Shown here piece after piece: positions 52,249-60,680 of a stretch of DNA of 64,000 bases. Position 1 is the stretch's first letter; every line of letters starts with the position of its first letter. Source of the stretch: JBNAVJ01 sp049700455 (lineage in GTDB: Bacteria; Bacteroidota; Ignavibacteria; Tepidaquicellales; Tepidaquicellaceae); the NCBI GenBank assembly GCA_049700455.1, contig JBNAVJ010000011.1, forward strand, positions 1 to 64,000, in the 5' to 3' direction. Under the pieces are notes generated by a model, which saw only the letters and a program-made list of their open reading frames with translations, was not told where the DNA came from and ran no database searches. Both the position numbers and the translations under genes were made by a program.

Positions 52249-54910
52249 ATTCTTTACGAGAAGTGAGTTTGGGTACATTAGTATAGCCTCACTTTTTGTT
52301 GTGATAGTTTCAGGTATCCTGTTATCATTAACTTATGAAGTAAAACAACCGTTTGTTTCTCTTGTTTCAATGATTCTTCTGTCAGAACCCGGTAGTATCA
52401 TCAGAAATATTCACTACTGGAGTGGAAATATTTTTATCATCACTTTGTTACTTCATATAGTTTCTCATTTATTAAAAGACTCTGAAGTGAGAATGGGATT
52501 CTGGCAATGGAGTCGTCTGGTCTTTTTATTGATGGTAAGTTTCTATGCAATGATTTCAGGTTTTATCTTGAAAGGAGATAGCGATTCGATATCTGCGTTT
52601 TTTGTCCTGAAATCATTGTTTGATAGTATTCCATTAATTGGACAATTTTTATCCTCTGTAATTACTGGCTCGGATGAAAAAAATCTTATGATTTTATTTG
52701 TTCATCATAGTATTACTACCACAATATTTATAATTATTTTAAATTTTGAGCATTCAAAAATAATATGGGGAGAAAAGAAGATATTTGCCCTTACAACCTT
52801 TACCATTATCCTTTTGAGTTTTACTTTGCAGCCACAATTTCAAGATTTTAATGCTGTTAACTTAAAAGGTCCCTGGTATTTTGTAGGATTTCAGGAAGCA
52901 TTGTCTCTGGTAGCATATCCTGTTATCATTGTAGTTGCTGTGTCTTTTGGATTAATTTTGTTTGGAGTTCTTCCAATTTTGGGTGAAACACTCAGACAAA
53001 AAAACAAGTTATTATTGTTGGGTATGTTACTAATATATTGTGTTTTGACTTTTAAGGGAATTTTATCTGATAAGGGAAGTGAAGGGTTGGCTTCTCCTGT
53101 AACGGGTAGTTCACCATTCTCATTTAATTTAATGCCAGAGCTAAGAACTCTATTTCAAAATGAAAAACCAGAAATCAATCTTGAAAAAAAAATATTAGGT
53201 AGGTCGGAAGGATGTATCTATTGCCATCAAAATATTAAAGGATTGACAGGTTATCATAGGACTGATTCAATTGGCTGTTACAGCTGCCATGGTGGCAATG
53301 CATTTTCTATTAATAAAAACATAGCTCATAGTGGTATTTATAAGGTCCCGGGAAATCTTTCTAATTCTTTCCGTACCTGTGGTTTTTGCCATCCTGAACT
53401 TGACAGCAGAGTAAGAAACTCTTTAATGAATTCGATGAGCGGAGTTGTGGCTGTTAATAAATTTGTTTTTGATGAAAATAGTGACCTGAACAAAAAATTT
53501 GAAATATCCTATATAGGTTTTAGTCCTGCAGAAAGACATCTTAGAAATTTGTGTGCTTCCTGTCATCTTGGAACAGAAAAAAAACACTCGGCAGATTATG
53601 ATGAGAGCAGTCGTGGTGGAGGTTGTATATCCTGTCACTTATCTTATAATGATTCAAGTCGTATTAGTTTGAGTAATTATAGATATGGGAAACAATATGA
53701 ATTTCATCCTGACATTTCTCTTAAAGTTCATAATAATGCTTGTTATGGATGTCACAGCCGATCTGGGAGAATTTCAACCAGTTATGCAGGGCTGGCTGAA
53801 GTTACTAATAAAGAATTACATATTCCTGATTCTCTTTATATAACTTTTAAAGATGGACGTGTCTTTAAAAAAACTACTTCTGATATACATTTTGAATCTG
53901 GCATTGAATGTATTGATTGCCATAACTCCCGAGAACTAATGGGAGATGGTAATAAGTATGTACATAAGGAAGATGTTGTAACTGTTCAGTGTGTTGACTG
54001 TCACAATAGTGGTAGTGTAAATATCTGTGATTCAGTCGGTCTTGATTATGAAACACAAAAAATAGTTTCTCTTAGGAATATTGTTTATGGGGATTCAAAA
54101 ATTGTACGGACTCAAAAAAAATCAATACCACTTTATAATATAGTGATAAAAAACAACGGTAAGAAATATTTTATTTATAAAAACACGTCATCAAAAGACC
54201 TTTTGCTTAAATCTCCAAAGAATGTATGTACAAATAAGCTTCATCATAATCTTGAATGTAATACGTGCCATTCGTCCTGGGCTTATCAATGTACTGGATG
54301 TCATACCGAGCATAACCCTTCAGGTATAAGCATAGATTTGCTCACTGAGCAAAAAGTAAAAGGTGAATGGGTTGAAAGTTTTTCGAATATTTATTATGAC
54401 CTCCCTACTTTAGGAGTTAGAGAATTAAATGAGGATAAGAAATATGCTATCTTCATTCCCGGTATGATAATTAAAATTAATGAGGAGGGAAGAAGACAAA
54501 TTTTCAAGCGATTATTTGCACCGGTGAGTCCTCATACCATCAGGCGTGAGAGCAGAAGCTGCCAATCTTGCCATTTTAATCCTAAAGCACTGGGCTTAGG
54601 GACTGGAGAATTTGTGTTTGTCAATGCCGGTAGTACATTGACTTTTTTACCACTGCAAAAGAATCTTGATGATGGATTACCTGAAGATGCCTGGACTGGA
54701 TTCCTAACAGAGCGAAAAGATATTTCAGCAACCAGAACTAACTGCCGGTCGTTAAACGTTACGGAGCAAAAAGCAATACTTGAAGTAGGAGTATGTTTAA
54801 CCTGTCATTCAGAAAAACTTTTCATAACTCCTGAGAATGTATTTTCTCTTAATGAAAGAAAAAAACAAATTCAACCACAGTGTAAAACATTGAATGATTT
54901 AGTCAAGTAG
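52217..54910 (+). CDS. cytochrome b fused to a dodecahaem c-type cytochrome domain
   Basis: Single polypeptide of 897 residues. Residues 1-180 match the N-terminal half of cytochrome b: amphipathic start, then helices with His66-x13-His80 and His164-x14-His179 for two b haems (the 14-residue spacing is the b6 type). Residues 190-285 hold further membrane helices like subunit IV, with GPWY (218-221) where PEWY is usual. Residues ~290-897 are hydrophilic with twelve CxxCH sites at Cys333, 354, 388, 446, 470, 509, 565, 592, 681, 692, 782 and 860. With the overlapping Rieske gene it suggests a quinol:cytochrome c oxidoreductase with its own electron wire. Confidence 0.88.
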   Translation: MIKKLKYILNKFFTRSEFGYISIASLFVVIVSGILLSLTYEVKQPFVSLVSMILLSEPGSIIRNIHYWSGNIFIITLLLHIVSHLLKDSEVRMGFWQWSRLVFLLMVSFYAMISGFILKGDSDSISAFFVLKSLFDSIPLIGQFLSSVITGSDEKNLMILFVHHSITTTIFIIILNFEHSKIIWGEKKIFALTTFTIILLSFTLQPQFQDFNAVNLKGPWYFVGFQEALSLVAYPVIIVVAVSFGLILFGVLPILGETLRQKNKLLLLGMLLIYCVLTFKGILSDKGSEGLASPVTGSSPFSFNLMPELRTLFQNEKPEINLEKKILGRSEGCIYCHQNIKGLTGYHRTDSIGCYSCHGGNAFSINKNIAHSGIYKVPGNLSNSFRTCGFCHPELDSRVRNSLMNSMSGVVAVNKFVFDENSDLNKKFEISYIGFSPAERHLRNLCASCHLGTEKKHSADYDESSRGGGCISCHLSYNDSSRISLSNYRYGKQYEFHPDISLKVHNNACYGCHSRSGRISTSYAGLAEVTNKELHIPDSLYITFKDGRVFKKTTSDIHFESGIECIDCHNSRELMGDGNKYVHKEDVVTVQCVDCHNSGSVNICDSVGLDYETQKIVSLRNIVYGDSKIVRTQKKSIPLYNIVIKNNGKKYFIYKNTSSKDLLLKSPKNVCTNKLHHNLECNTCHSSWAYQCTGCHTEHNPSGISIDLLTEQKVKGEWVESFSNIYYDLPTLGVRELNEDKKYAIFIPGMIIKINEEGRRQIFKRLFAPVSPHTIRRESRSCQSCHFNPKALGLGTGEFVFVNAGSTLTFLPLQKNLDDGLPEDAWTGFLTERKDISATRTNCRSLNVTEQKAILEVGVCLTCHSEKLFITPENVFSLNERKKQIQPQCKTLNDLVK

Positions 54911-54973
54911 TTTTTCGCGGATAGTATAAGCAAGAAAAATTTCTTATTTTACAAAAATTTTATAATTAAAATT

Positions 54974-55948
54974 ATGCGAATATTAGTTACAGGGGGTGCT
55001 GGTTATATTGGTTCTCACACCGTCAGGCGACTACTGAAAATCTATAAGGATGTTACTATTATAGATAATCTGAGCAGGGGTCATATTGAGTCAGTACCTG
55101 AAAATGTAGATTATATAAATATGGACTTATTGAACTATACAGAGATGGAGAACTTTTTCAAACGTAACAGTTTTGATGCAATAATCCATTTTGCAGCATT
55201 TGCATATGTAGGAGAATCAGTAGAAAAACCGGATTTATATTACCAAAATAATGTCGTTGGTAGTTTTAATTTGATAAGTCTTGCAGCAAAGTACAAAGTG
55301 AAGTATTTCGTGTTTTCATCTACCTGCTCCGTTTATGGTAACCCTGTAAATATTCCTATTACAGAAGAAACTCCAACTGCTCCTATTAATCCTTATGCAA
55401 GGACTAAATTAATAATTGAAGGAATATTAGGAGATTTTGAACTGTCGTCTGGTATGCGATATGTTTCGTTACGGTATTTCAATGCTGCGGGGGATGATGA
55501 AAGTGGAGAAATAGGAGAAAGTCATAATCCAGAACCACATTTGATTCCACTTGTGATGTATGCTGGACTTGGCAAAAATGATAACCTGAGAGTTTTTGGT
55601 AATGATTATGAAACCAAAGATGGAACGTGTATAAGAGATTATATTCACGTTAATGACCTTGCTGATGCTCATATTAAAGCTATTGAATACCTCGCAAAAA
55701 ATAATCCCTCTGAAATAGTAAATCTTGGGACAGGTATAGGGTATTCAGTTTTTGAAATAATAGAAAAAGCAAAGGAAATACTGCAGAAAGATATTAAGTA
55801 TAATGTTGTTGACAGACGACCCGGTGATCCAGCGGTACTTGTTGCTGATAACCGTAAAGCAAAAAAGTTATTTAATTGGTATCCCCAATATGATCTTGAA
55901 ATGATTCTTCATACAGCATATAACTGGCATAAAAACCAAAAATATTAA
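54974..55948 (+). CDS. galE: UDP-glucose 4-epimerase
   Basis: Interconverts UDP-glucose and UDP-galactose. A short-chain dehydrogenase-type epimerase of 324 residues: NAD-binding GGAGYIGSHTVRRL, the FSSTCSVYG Ser motif, the catalytic YARTK, SLRYFNAAGDDESGEIGE and RDYIHVNDLADAH are all present. rfbA follows after four bases, so it is part of a nucleotide-sugar operon for surface glycans. Confidence 0.95.
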   Translation: MRILVTGGAGYIGSHTVRRLLKIYKDVTIIDNLSRGHIESVPENVDYINMDLLNYTEMENFFKRNSFDAIIHFAAFAYVGESVEKPDLYYQNNVVGSFNLISLAAKYKVKYFVFSSTCSVYGNPVNIPITEETPTAPINPYARTKLIIEGILGDFELSSGMRYVSLRYFNAAGDDESGEIGESHNPEPHLIPLVMYAGLGKNDNLRVFGNDYETKDGTCIRDYIHVNDLADAHIKAIEYLAKNNPSEIVNLGTGIGYSVFEIIEKAKEILQKDIKYNVVDRRPGDPAVLVADNRKAKKLFNWYPQYDLEMILHTAYNWHKNQKY

Positions 55949-55952
55949 AATT

Positions 55953-56822
55953 ATGAAAGGAATAATACTTGCAGGTGGCTCTGGAACTAGAATGTATCCG
56001 ATCTCGAAAATCTATAGTAAACAACTTACGTTAATCTATGATAAACCCCTGATATACTACCCCTTATCAATTTTAATGTTAAGTGGAATTCGAGAAATAT
56101 TAATTATTTCTAATAGTGAAACAATACCTTTTTATGAGAAACTTTTTGAAGACGGAAAATCACTTGGGTTGAACATATCTTATGCTGTGCAACAGGCTCC
56201 CAATGGAATTGCAGAATCTTTTATTATCGGAGAAAAATTTATTGGTTGTGATGATGTAACATTGATATTAGGAGATAATATCTTTTATGGAAAACTTGAT
56301 AGTGTTTATCAAGCTGTTAGAGAAAATAAAGGAGCAACAATTTTTGGTTACAGAGTAAATGATCCAGAACGATATGGTATTGTAGAATTTGATGAAAATG
56401 GTAATGCAGTAAGTCTTGAGGAAAAACCTAAAATTCCAAAATCAAATTATGCAGTTCCTGGCCTTTATATTTATAATAATGATGTTATAGAAATTGCTAA
56501 GAATCTCAAGCCCTCAGCACGGGGAGAACTTGAAATAACCGATGTCAATATTGAATATCTAAAGCGAGGACAGCTTAAAGTAGTGAAAATTGGGAGAGGA
56601 GTTGCGTGGTTGGATACAGGTACCCCAGAATCACTTTTACAAGCGTCGAACTTCTTTGGAGTAATAGAGGATCGGCAGGGTTTGAAAGTGGCTTGTATTG
56701 AAGAAATTGCTTATCATATGAAGTTTATAACTAAGGAGCAATTTCGTAAAATAATAGATAACATTCCAAAATCTTTATATAAAACATATCTGGAAAAAGT
56801 ATACGATAGTGATGAAATTTGA
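55953..56822 (+). CDS. rfbA: glucose-1-phosphate thymidylyltransferase
   Basis: Makes dTDP-glucose, the first step to dTDP-rhamnose and other deoxysugars. Length is 289 residues, typical of RmlA. Motifs: LAGGSGTRMYPISK with the nucleotide-binding loop, LILGDNIFYG, ATIFGYRVNDPERYGIVEF and GVAWLDTGTPESLLQAS. It overlaps the start of rfbC by 11 bases and follows galE by four. rfbB and rfbD are not in the window. Confidence 0.96.
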   Translation: MKGIILAGGSGTRMYPISKIYSKQLTLIYDKPLIYYPLSILMLSGIREILIISNSETIPFYEKLFEDGKSLGLNISYAVQQAPNGIAESFIIGEKFIGCDDVTLILGDNIFYGKLDSVYQAVRENKGATIFGYRVNDPERYGIVEFDENGNAVSLEEKPKIPKSNYAVPGLYIYNNDVIEIAKNLKPSARGELEITDVNIEYLKRGQLKVVKIGRGVAWLDTGTPESLLQASNFFGVIEDRQGLKVACIEEIAYHMKFITKEQFRKIIDNIPKSLYKTYLEKVYDSDEI

Positions 56823-57360
56823 AAAAACTTTTCTTGATGGTGTCTTAATAATATTCCCTGAAGTTTTTAAAGATTCGAGGGGATATTTCTTTGAATCATT
56901 TAGTAAAAAAAAGTATGAGGAAATTGGTATCAGGGGCGAATTTGTTCAAGATAATATTTCAAAATCTACTTATGCTACCATTAGAGGACTCCATTATCAG
57001 GTGTCTCCATTTTTACAGGGGAAACTTTGCCAGGTAATAAAAGGTAAAGTACTGGATGTAGCAGTTGATATCAGGTTTGGTTCTCCAACATTTGGAAAAC
57101 ACATATCGGTTGTTCTTTCAGACAACGAACCAAAACAAATCTGGATTCCCCCCGGCTTTGCACACGGGTTTTCAGTTCTATCCGATGAAGCTATATTTTC
57201 TTATAAGTGTACTGGGTATTACAATAGGGAAAGTGAAAGATGTATTTTATATTCTGACCCTTTATTATCAATTGACTGGCAGGTAGCAAATCCAATTGTT
57301 TCTGAAAAAGACCTGAATGGAAAACTTCTCAGAGCAATAGAAAAGGATTTTGTTATTTAA
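56812..57360 (+). CDS. rfbC: dTDP-4-dehydrorhamnose 3,5-epimerase
   Basis: Third enzyme of the dTDP-L-rhamnose route, 182 residues. The cupin-fold motifs are FFESFSKKKYEEIG, IRGLHYQ with the catalytic His, KGKVLDVAVDIRFGSPTFG, and IPPGFAHGFSVLSD. A GTG three bases earlier is possible, but ATG 56812 gives the standard start MKFEKTFLDG. It overlaps the rfbA end by 11 bases. The other two rhamnose genes must lie elsewhere if the pathway is complete. Confidence 0.95.
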   Translation: MKFEKTFLDGVLIIFPEVFKDSRGYFFESFSKKKYEEIGIRGEFVQDNISKSTYATIRGLHYQVSPFLQGKLCQVIKGKVLDVAVDIRFGSPTFGKHISVVLSDNEPKQIWIPPGFAHGFSVLSDEAIFSYKCTGYYNRESERCILYSDPLLSIDWQVANPIVSEKDLNGKLLRAIEKDFVI

Positions 57361-57437
57361 GACTACTGTTTGAGTTTGTAAAGAACAGTGAATCTCTCCC
57401 TAAAAAACTTCCTTCAGAGATAAGAAAATCTTGAACC

Positions 57438-57468
57438 TTGAATATAAAAAAGAGTTTAATTATATTTG
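57438..57468 (+). promoter_or_regulatory. Bacteroidota-type promoter before the OsmC-like gene
   Basis: TTG at 57438-57440 and TATATTTG at 57461-57468 match the TTTG/TAnnTTTG promoter of Bacteroidota, with a 20-base spacer inside the known 19-21 range. It ends 23 bases before the ATG of the OsmC-like gene, a sensible distance. This is the clearest promoter match I found. Confidence 0.6.
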
Positions 57469-57491
57469 CTATTAGCAACTAATTTCGAATA

Positions 57492-57929
57492 ATGGAAAAC
57501 ACTTATTATTATTCAACAGAAGTAAGATGGACAGGAGCACGAAGAGGTATTTTGAATTCGGAAGGGATGCAGGAGATTGAAATTGCATCTCCGCCAGAGT
57601 TCAAAGGAGAACCATATATTTGGGCACCTGAACACTTATTTGTTGCTTCTGTAAATATTTGTTTGATGACTACTTTTCTTGCTATTGCAGATTTGTCAAA
57701 ATTACCGTTCAATGAATACTTCTCAGGCGCAACCGGAAAATTAGAGAAAGTTGATGGTAAATATATGGTTTCTGAAATTGTGTTAAAACCAAAAATTATA
57801 ATTCCAGAAGAGCGACATCGAGATAGATGCCTGCGGATTATAGAAAAGTCAGAAGCAAACTGTCTTATTTCTAATTCAATTAAAACTAAGGTAATTATTG
57901 AACCAGAAATTAAAGTAAAAACAATTTAA
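57492..57929 (+). CDS. OsmC-family peroxiredoxin-like protein
   Basis: Protein of 145 residues with the OsmC/Ohr fold signature: an N-terminal beta region, the helix APEHLFVASVNICLMTTFLAIA containing Cys57, and a second conserved cysteine Cys124 in EANCLISNSIKT. In known members these two cysteines reduce organic hydroperoxides. It has its own promoter-like element and is followed after 12 bases by an FmdB-type zinc ribbon gene. Confidence 0.88.
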   Translation: MENTYYYSTEVRWTGARRGILNSEGMQEIEIASPPEFKGEPYIWAPEHLFVASVNICLMTTFLAIADLSKLPFNEYFSGATGKLEKVDGKYMVSEIVLKPKIIIPEERHRDRCLRIIEKSEANCLISNSIKTKVIIEPEIKVKTI

Positions 57930-57941
57930 GGAGATATAAAT

Positions 57942-58184
57942 ATGCCGATATTTGAGTATCGTTGCGAAAACTGCAACACTAAATTTGAGATTCTGCACAA
58001 AAGCTCTGAACATCAGGACGAAATTATTTGTCCAAGTTGTGGGTCAAAAAATTACAAGAAGTTATTTTCTGTCTTCAGTGCTTCGATGGGGGATAGTGGT
58101 AGTGATAGTTCCTGTTCTGATGGTTCTTGTTCTGCTCCGTCCTATGGTGGAGGTTGTGCAAGTGGATTGTGTGGTCTAAATTGA
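57942..58184 (+). CDS. FmdB-type zinc-ribbon protein
   Basis: Small protein of 80 residues. The N-terminal MPIFEYRCENCNTKFE with C8-x2-C11 and C30-x2-C33 is the standard FmdB/CxxC_CXXC_SSSS start; the tail is Ser/Gly/Cys-rich (GSDSSCSDGSCSAPSYGGG), also typical. It is thought to be a regulatory or metal-handling protein, without firm function. A strong terminator begins seven bases after its stop. Confidence 0.88.
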   Translation: MPIFEYRCENCNTKFEILHKSSEHQDEIICPSCGSKNYKKLFSVFSASMGDSGSDSSCSDGSCSAPSYGGGCASGLCGLN

Positions 58185-58190
58185 TTTGCA

Positions 58191-58245
58191 GCAGAGCCAT
58201 CTTTCCTGATGGCTCTGCCGATTGTTTTCTTTTCTGTTTTTTTTA
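58191..58245. terminator. strong terminator between the FmdB-type gene and maeB
   Basis: Perfect 11-base-pair stem, GCAGAGCCATC (58191-58201) with GATGGCTCTGC (58208-58218), loop TTTCCT, followed a few bases later by a T-rich tract with a run of eight T. It lies between the converging fmdB-type and maeB genes and probably stops transcription mainly from the plus strand. Confidence 0.87.
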
Positions 58246-58250
58246 TTTTT

Positions 58251-60509
58251 TTACTGTGAACTTTCTGCTTCGAAGACTGCCATTGCAGTTATATTTACAA
58301 TATCATCAACAAGGCTTCCATATCCTAATAAATAGACAGGTTTTTTTATTCCAAGCAATATAGGCCCTATAGCTGTTGCTCCACCAAGTGTTGCGAGAAG
58401 TTTATATGCAATGTTAGCGCTTGTAAGATCGGGACAAATCAGTACATTTGCCTTTTCCTTCAAATCACTAAATGGGTAAAACTCCTTAATAATATCAGGA
58501 TTCTGTGAAGTATCTGCCTGCATTTCTCCGTCAATTGTGAGGTCTGGTCTAAGTTTTTTTATCGTTTCTGTTGCTAATCTTACTTTTTCGGAAAGTGGGT
58601 GTCTGGTACTACCAAAATTGCTGAATGATAACATTGCAATCTTTGGTGTGAAATTAAGCTGCTTAACTTTGTCGGCAACCTGTAAAGTTATATCTACCAG
58701 ATCTTCAACAGTAGGTTCAATATTTACAGTAGCATCAGCAATAAAGATGGTGTCTGTTTTAAAGACCATCATATATAAACCTGCAATCTTTTTAATCCCA
58801 TCTTTTTTACCTATAATCTGCAATGCAGGTCGGACAGTCTCTGGATAATGTTTTGTCAAGCCTGAAATTAAACCGTCAGCATCACCCATCCTTACCATCA
58901 GCATCCCGAAAATATCCGGAATTTTTGTAAGTCTTTCTGCATCGTAATAAGTTACACCTTTTCTTTTTCTTATATCAAATAACTCTTGAATATAAAAATC
59001 ACGTTTTGGAGAATTTTCTGGCTCTATAACCTCTATTTGATTCTGGTCAAATTCTAATCCAAGTTCATCAAATTTTTGCATTATAATGTTTTTCTTACCT
59101 AACAAGACAGGAGAGGCTATTTTTTCTTCTGCAATGATAGCTGAAGCACGAATAATTTTTGTTTCTTCTCCCTCAGGAAAAACTATTCTTTTTCGTACCT
59201 CTTGAGCTTTATGAATAAAGAATCTCATTATCTCTCTGGATTTCCCTAATCTTGCTTCCAGACAATCTTTGTAAGCTTCCAAATCTTGAATGGGTTTTCT
59301 TGCAACACCAGTTTCCATAGCGGCCTTTGCTACAGCAGGGGCTTCCCATAACAATACACGAGGGTCAAAGGGTTTTGGGATAATATATTCTTTACCAAAT
59401 TCTATTCTCTTACCACCGTATGCACGTATTACCGAATCAGGAACATCTTCTTTCGCAAGATTAGCAAGAGCATGAGCCGCTGCAATTTTCATTTCCTCAT
59501 TAATTGTTATTGCCCTTACATCAAGAGCTCCTCTGAAAATAAAGGGAAAACCTAATACGTTATTTACTTGATTTGGATAATCACTGCGACCTGTTGCCAT
59601 AATAATGTCACTTCTTGCTGAGATGGCATCTTCATAAGTTATTTCCGGGTCAGGATTTGCCATTGCAAAGACAATTGGATTATCAGCCATTGTTTTTACC
59701 ATTTCTTTAGTAAGTATCCCTTTAACCGATACTCCACAGAAAACATCAGCACCTTTAATAACTTCAGCAAGCGTTCTCATATCAGTTTCTTTTGCAAAAT
59801 ATTCCTTATACTTGTTCATTCCTTCTTTTCTACCTTTGTAAACAACACCCTTAGTGTCAACAAGTGTTATGTTTTCGTGTTTTACGCCGAGTGACTCGTA
59901 AAGTTTAGCACAAGCAATACCTGCTGCTCCCGCACCGCTAAATACTACTTTGACTTCAGAAATCTTTTTATTGACAATTTCAAGAGCGTTGAGAAGTGCT
60001 GCCCCACTGATAATTGCTGTTCCATGTTGGTCATCATGGAAAACTGGGATGGTCATTCGCTTTTTAAGTTCTTCTTCAATGTAAAAACATTCTGGTGCTT
60101 TAATATCTTCAAGATTAATTCCTCCAAAGGTGGGTTCCAGTAAAGTAACTGCTTTTATCAACTCATCAGGATTCTCAGTGTTTAGTTCAATGTCAAATAC
60201 ATCTATGTCTGCAAATCTTTTGAATAATACACCTTTCCCTTCCATAACAGGTTTTCCTGCGAGTGCTCCGATATTACCTAATCCTAAAACTGCAGTACCA
60301 TTTGAAACTACAGCAACAAGATTGCCTTTTGCAGTGTATCGGTAAACATCTTCAGGATTAGCTTCTATTTCTCTGCAAGGCTCAGCAACTCCCGGTGTGT
60401 AAGCAAGTGAGAGTTCCCGCTGGGTAGTACAGGGTTTAGTAGAGATAACTTCGATTTTGCCCGGTCGTCCACTACTGTGGTACTCAAGGGCTTCTTTTTT
60501 AGTAGACAT
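58251..60509 (-). CDS. maeB: NADP-dependent malic enzyme fused to a phosphotransacetylase-like domain
   Basis: Protein of 752 residues with two domains. Residues ~1-430 are a malic enzyme (malate to pyruvate + CO2): STKPCTTQRELSLAYTPGVA, the catalytic AVVSNGTAVLGLGNIGA, FHDDQHGTAIISGA, NAD(P)-binding FSGAGAAGIACAKL and FAMANPDPEI. The C-terminal ~320 residues resemble phosphate acetyltransferase (MVRMGDADGLISGLT, ILLGIKKPVYLLGYGS), which in MaeB proteins is generally a regulatory acetyl-CoA sensor. Its promoter must lie in the 171-base gap divergent from gatE. Confidence 0.95.
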   Translation of the reverse strand: MSTKKEALEYHSSGRPGKIEVISTKPCTTQRELSLAYTPGVAEPCREIEANPEDVYRYTAKGNLVAVVSNGTAVLGLGNIGALAGKPVMEGKGVLFKRFADIDVFDIELNTENPDELIKAVTLLEPTFGGINLEDIKAPECFYIEEELKKRMTIPVFHDDQHGTAIISGAALLNALEIVNKKISEVKVVFSGAGAAGIACAKLYESLGVKHENITLVDTKGVVYKGRKEGMNKYKEYFAKETDMRTLAEVIKGADVFCGVSVKGILTKEMVKTMADNPIVFAMANPDPEITYEDAISARSDIIMATGRSDYPNQVNNVLGFPFIFRGALDVRAITINEEMKIAAAHALANLAKEDVPDSVIRAYGGKRIEFGKEYIIPKPFDPRVLLWEAPAVAKAAMETGVARKPIQDLEAYKDCLEARLGKSREIMRFFIHKAQEVRKRIVFPEGEETKIIRASAIIAEEKIASPVLLGKKNIIMQKFDELGLEFDQNQIEVIEPENSPKRDFYIQELFDIRKRKGVTYYDAERLTKIPDIFGMLMVRMGDADGLISGLTKHYPETVRPALQIIGKKDGIKKIAGLYMMVFKTDTIFIADATVNIEPTVEDLVDITLQVADKVKQLNFTPKIAMLSFSNFGSTRHPLSEKVRLATETIKKLRPDLTIDGEMQADTSQNPDIIKEFYPFSDLKEKANVLICPDLTSANIAYKLLATLGGATAIGPILLGIKKPVYLLGYGSLVDDIVNITAMAVFEAESSQ

Positions 60510-60680
60510 TTTAAAATACTCCTTCGTTTGCTTATTACTAAAGTTATTGGAAATGTTTTACTATTGAAAGGGATATTTTGAGTCTAAGTTCAAAAAATAA
60601 AAATTCATATATATACCAGAAATTCACTTTTTTCATAAATTGAAATAGAATAATTTAATTGATTATCTCAAATATTTTTT

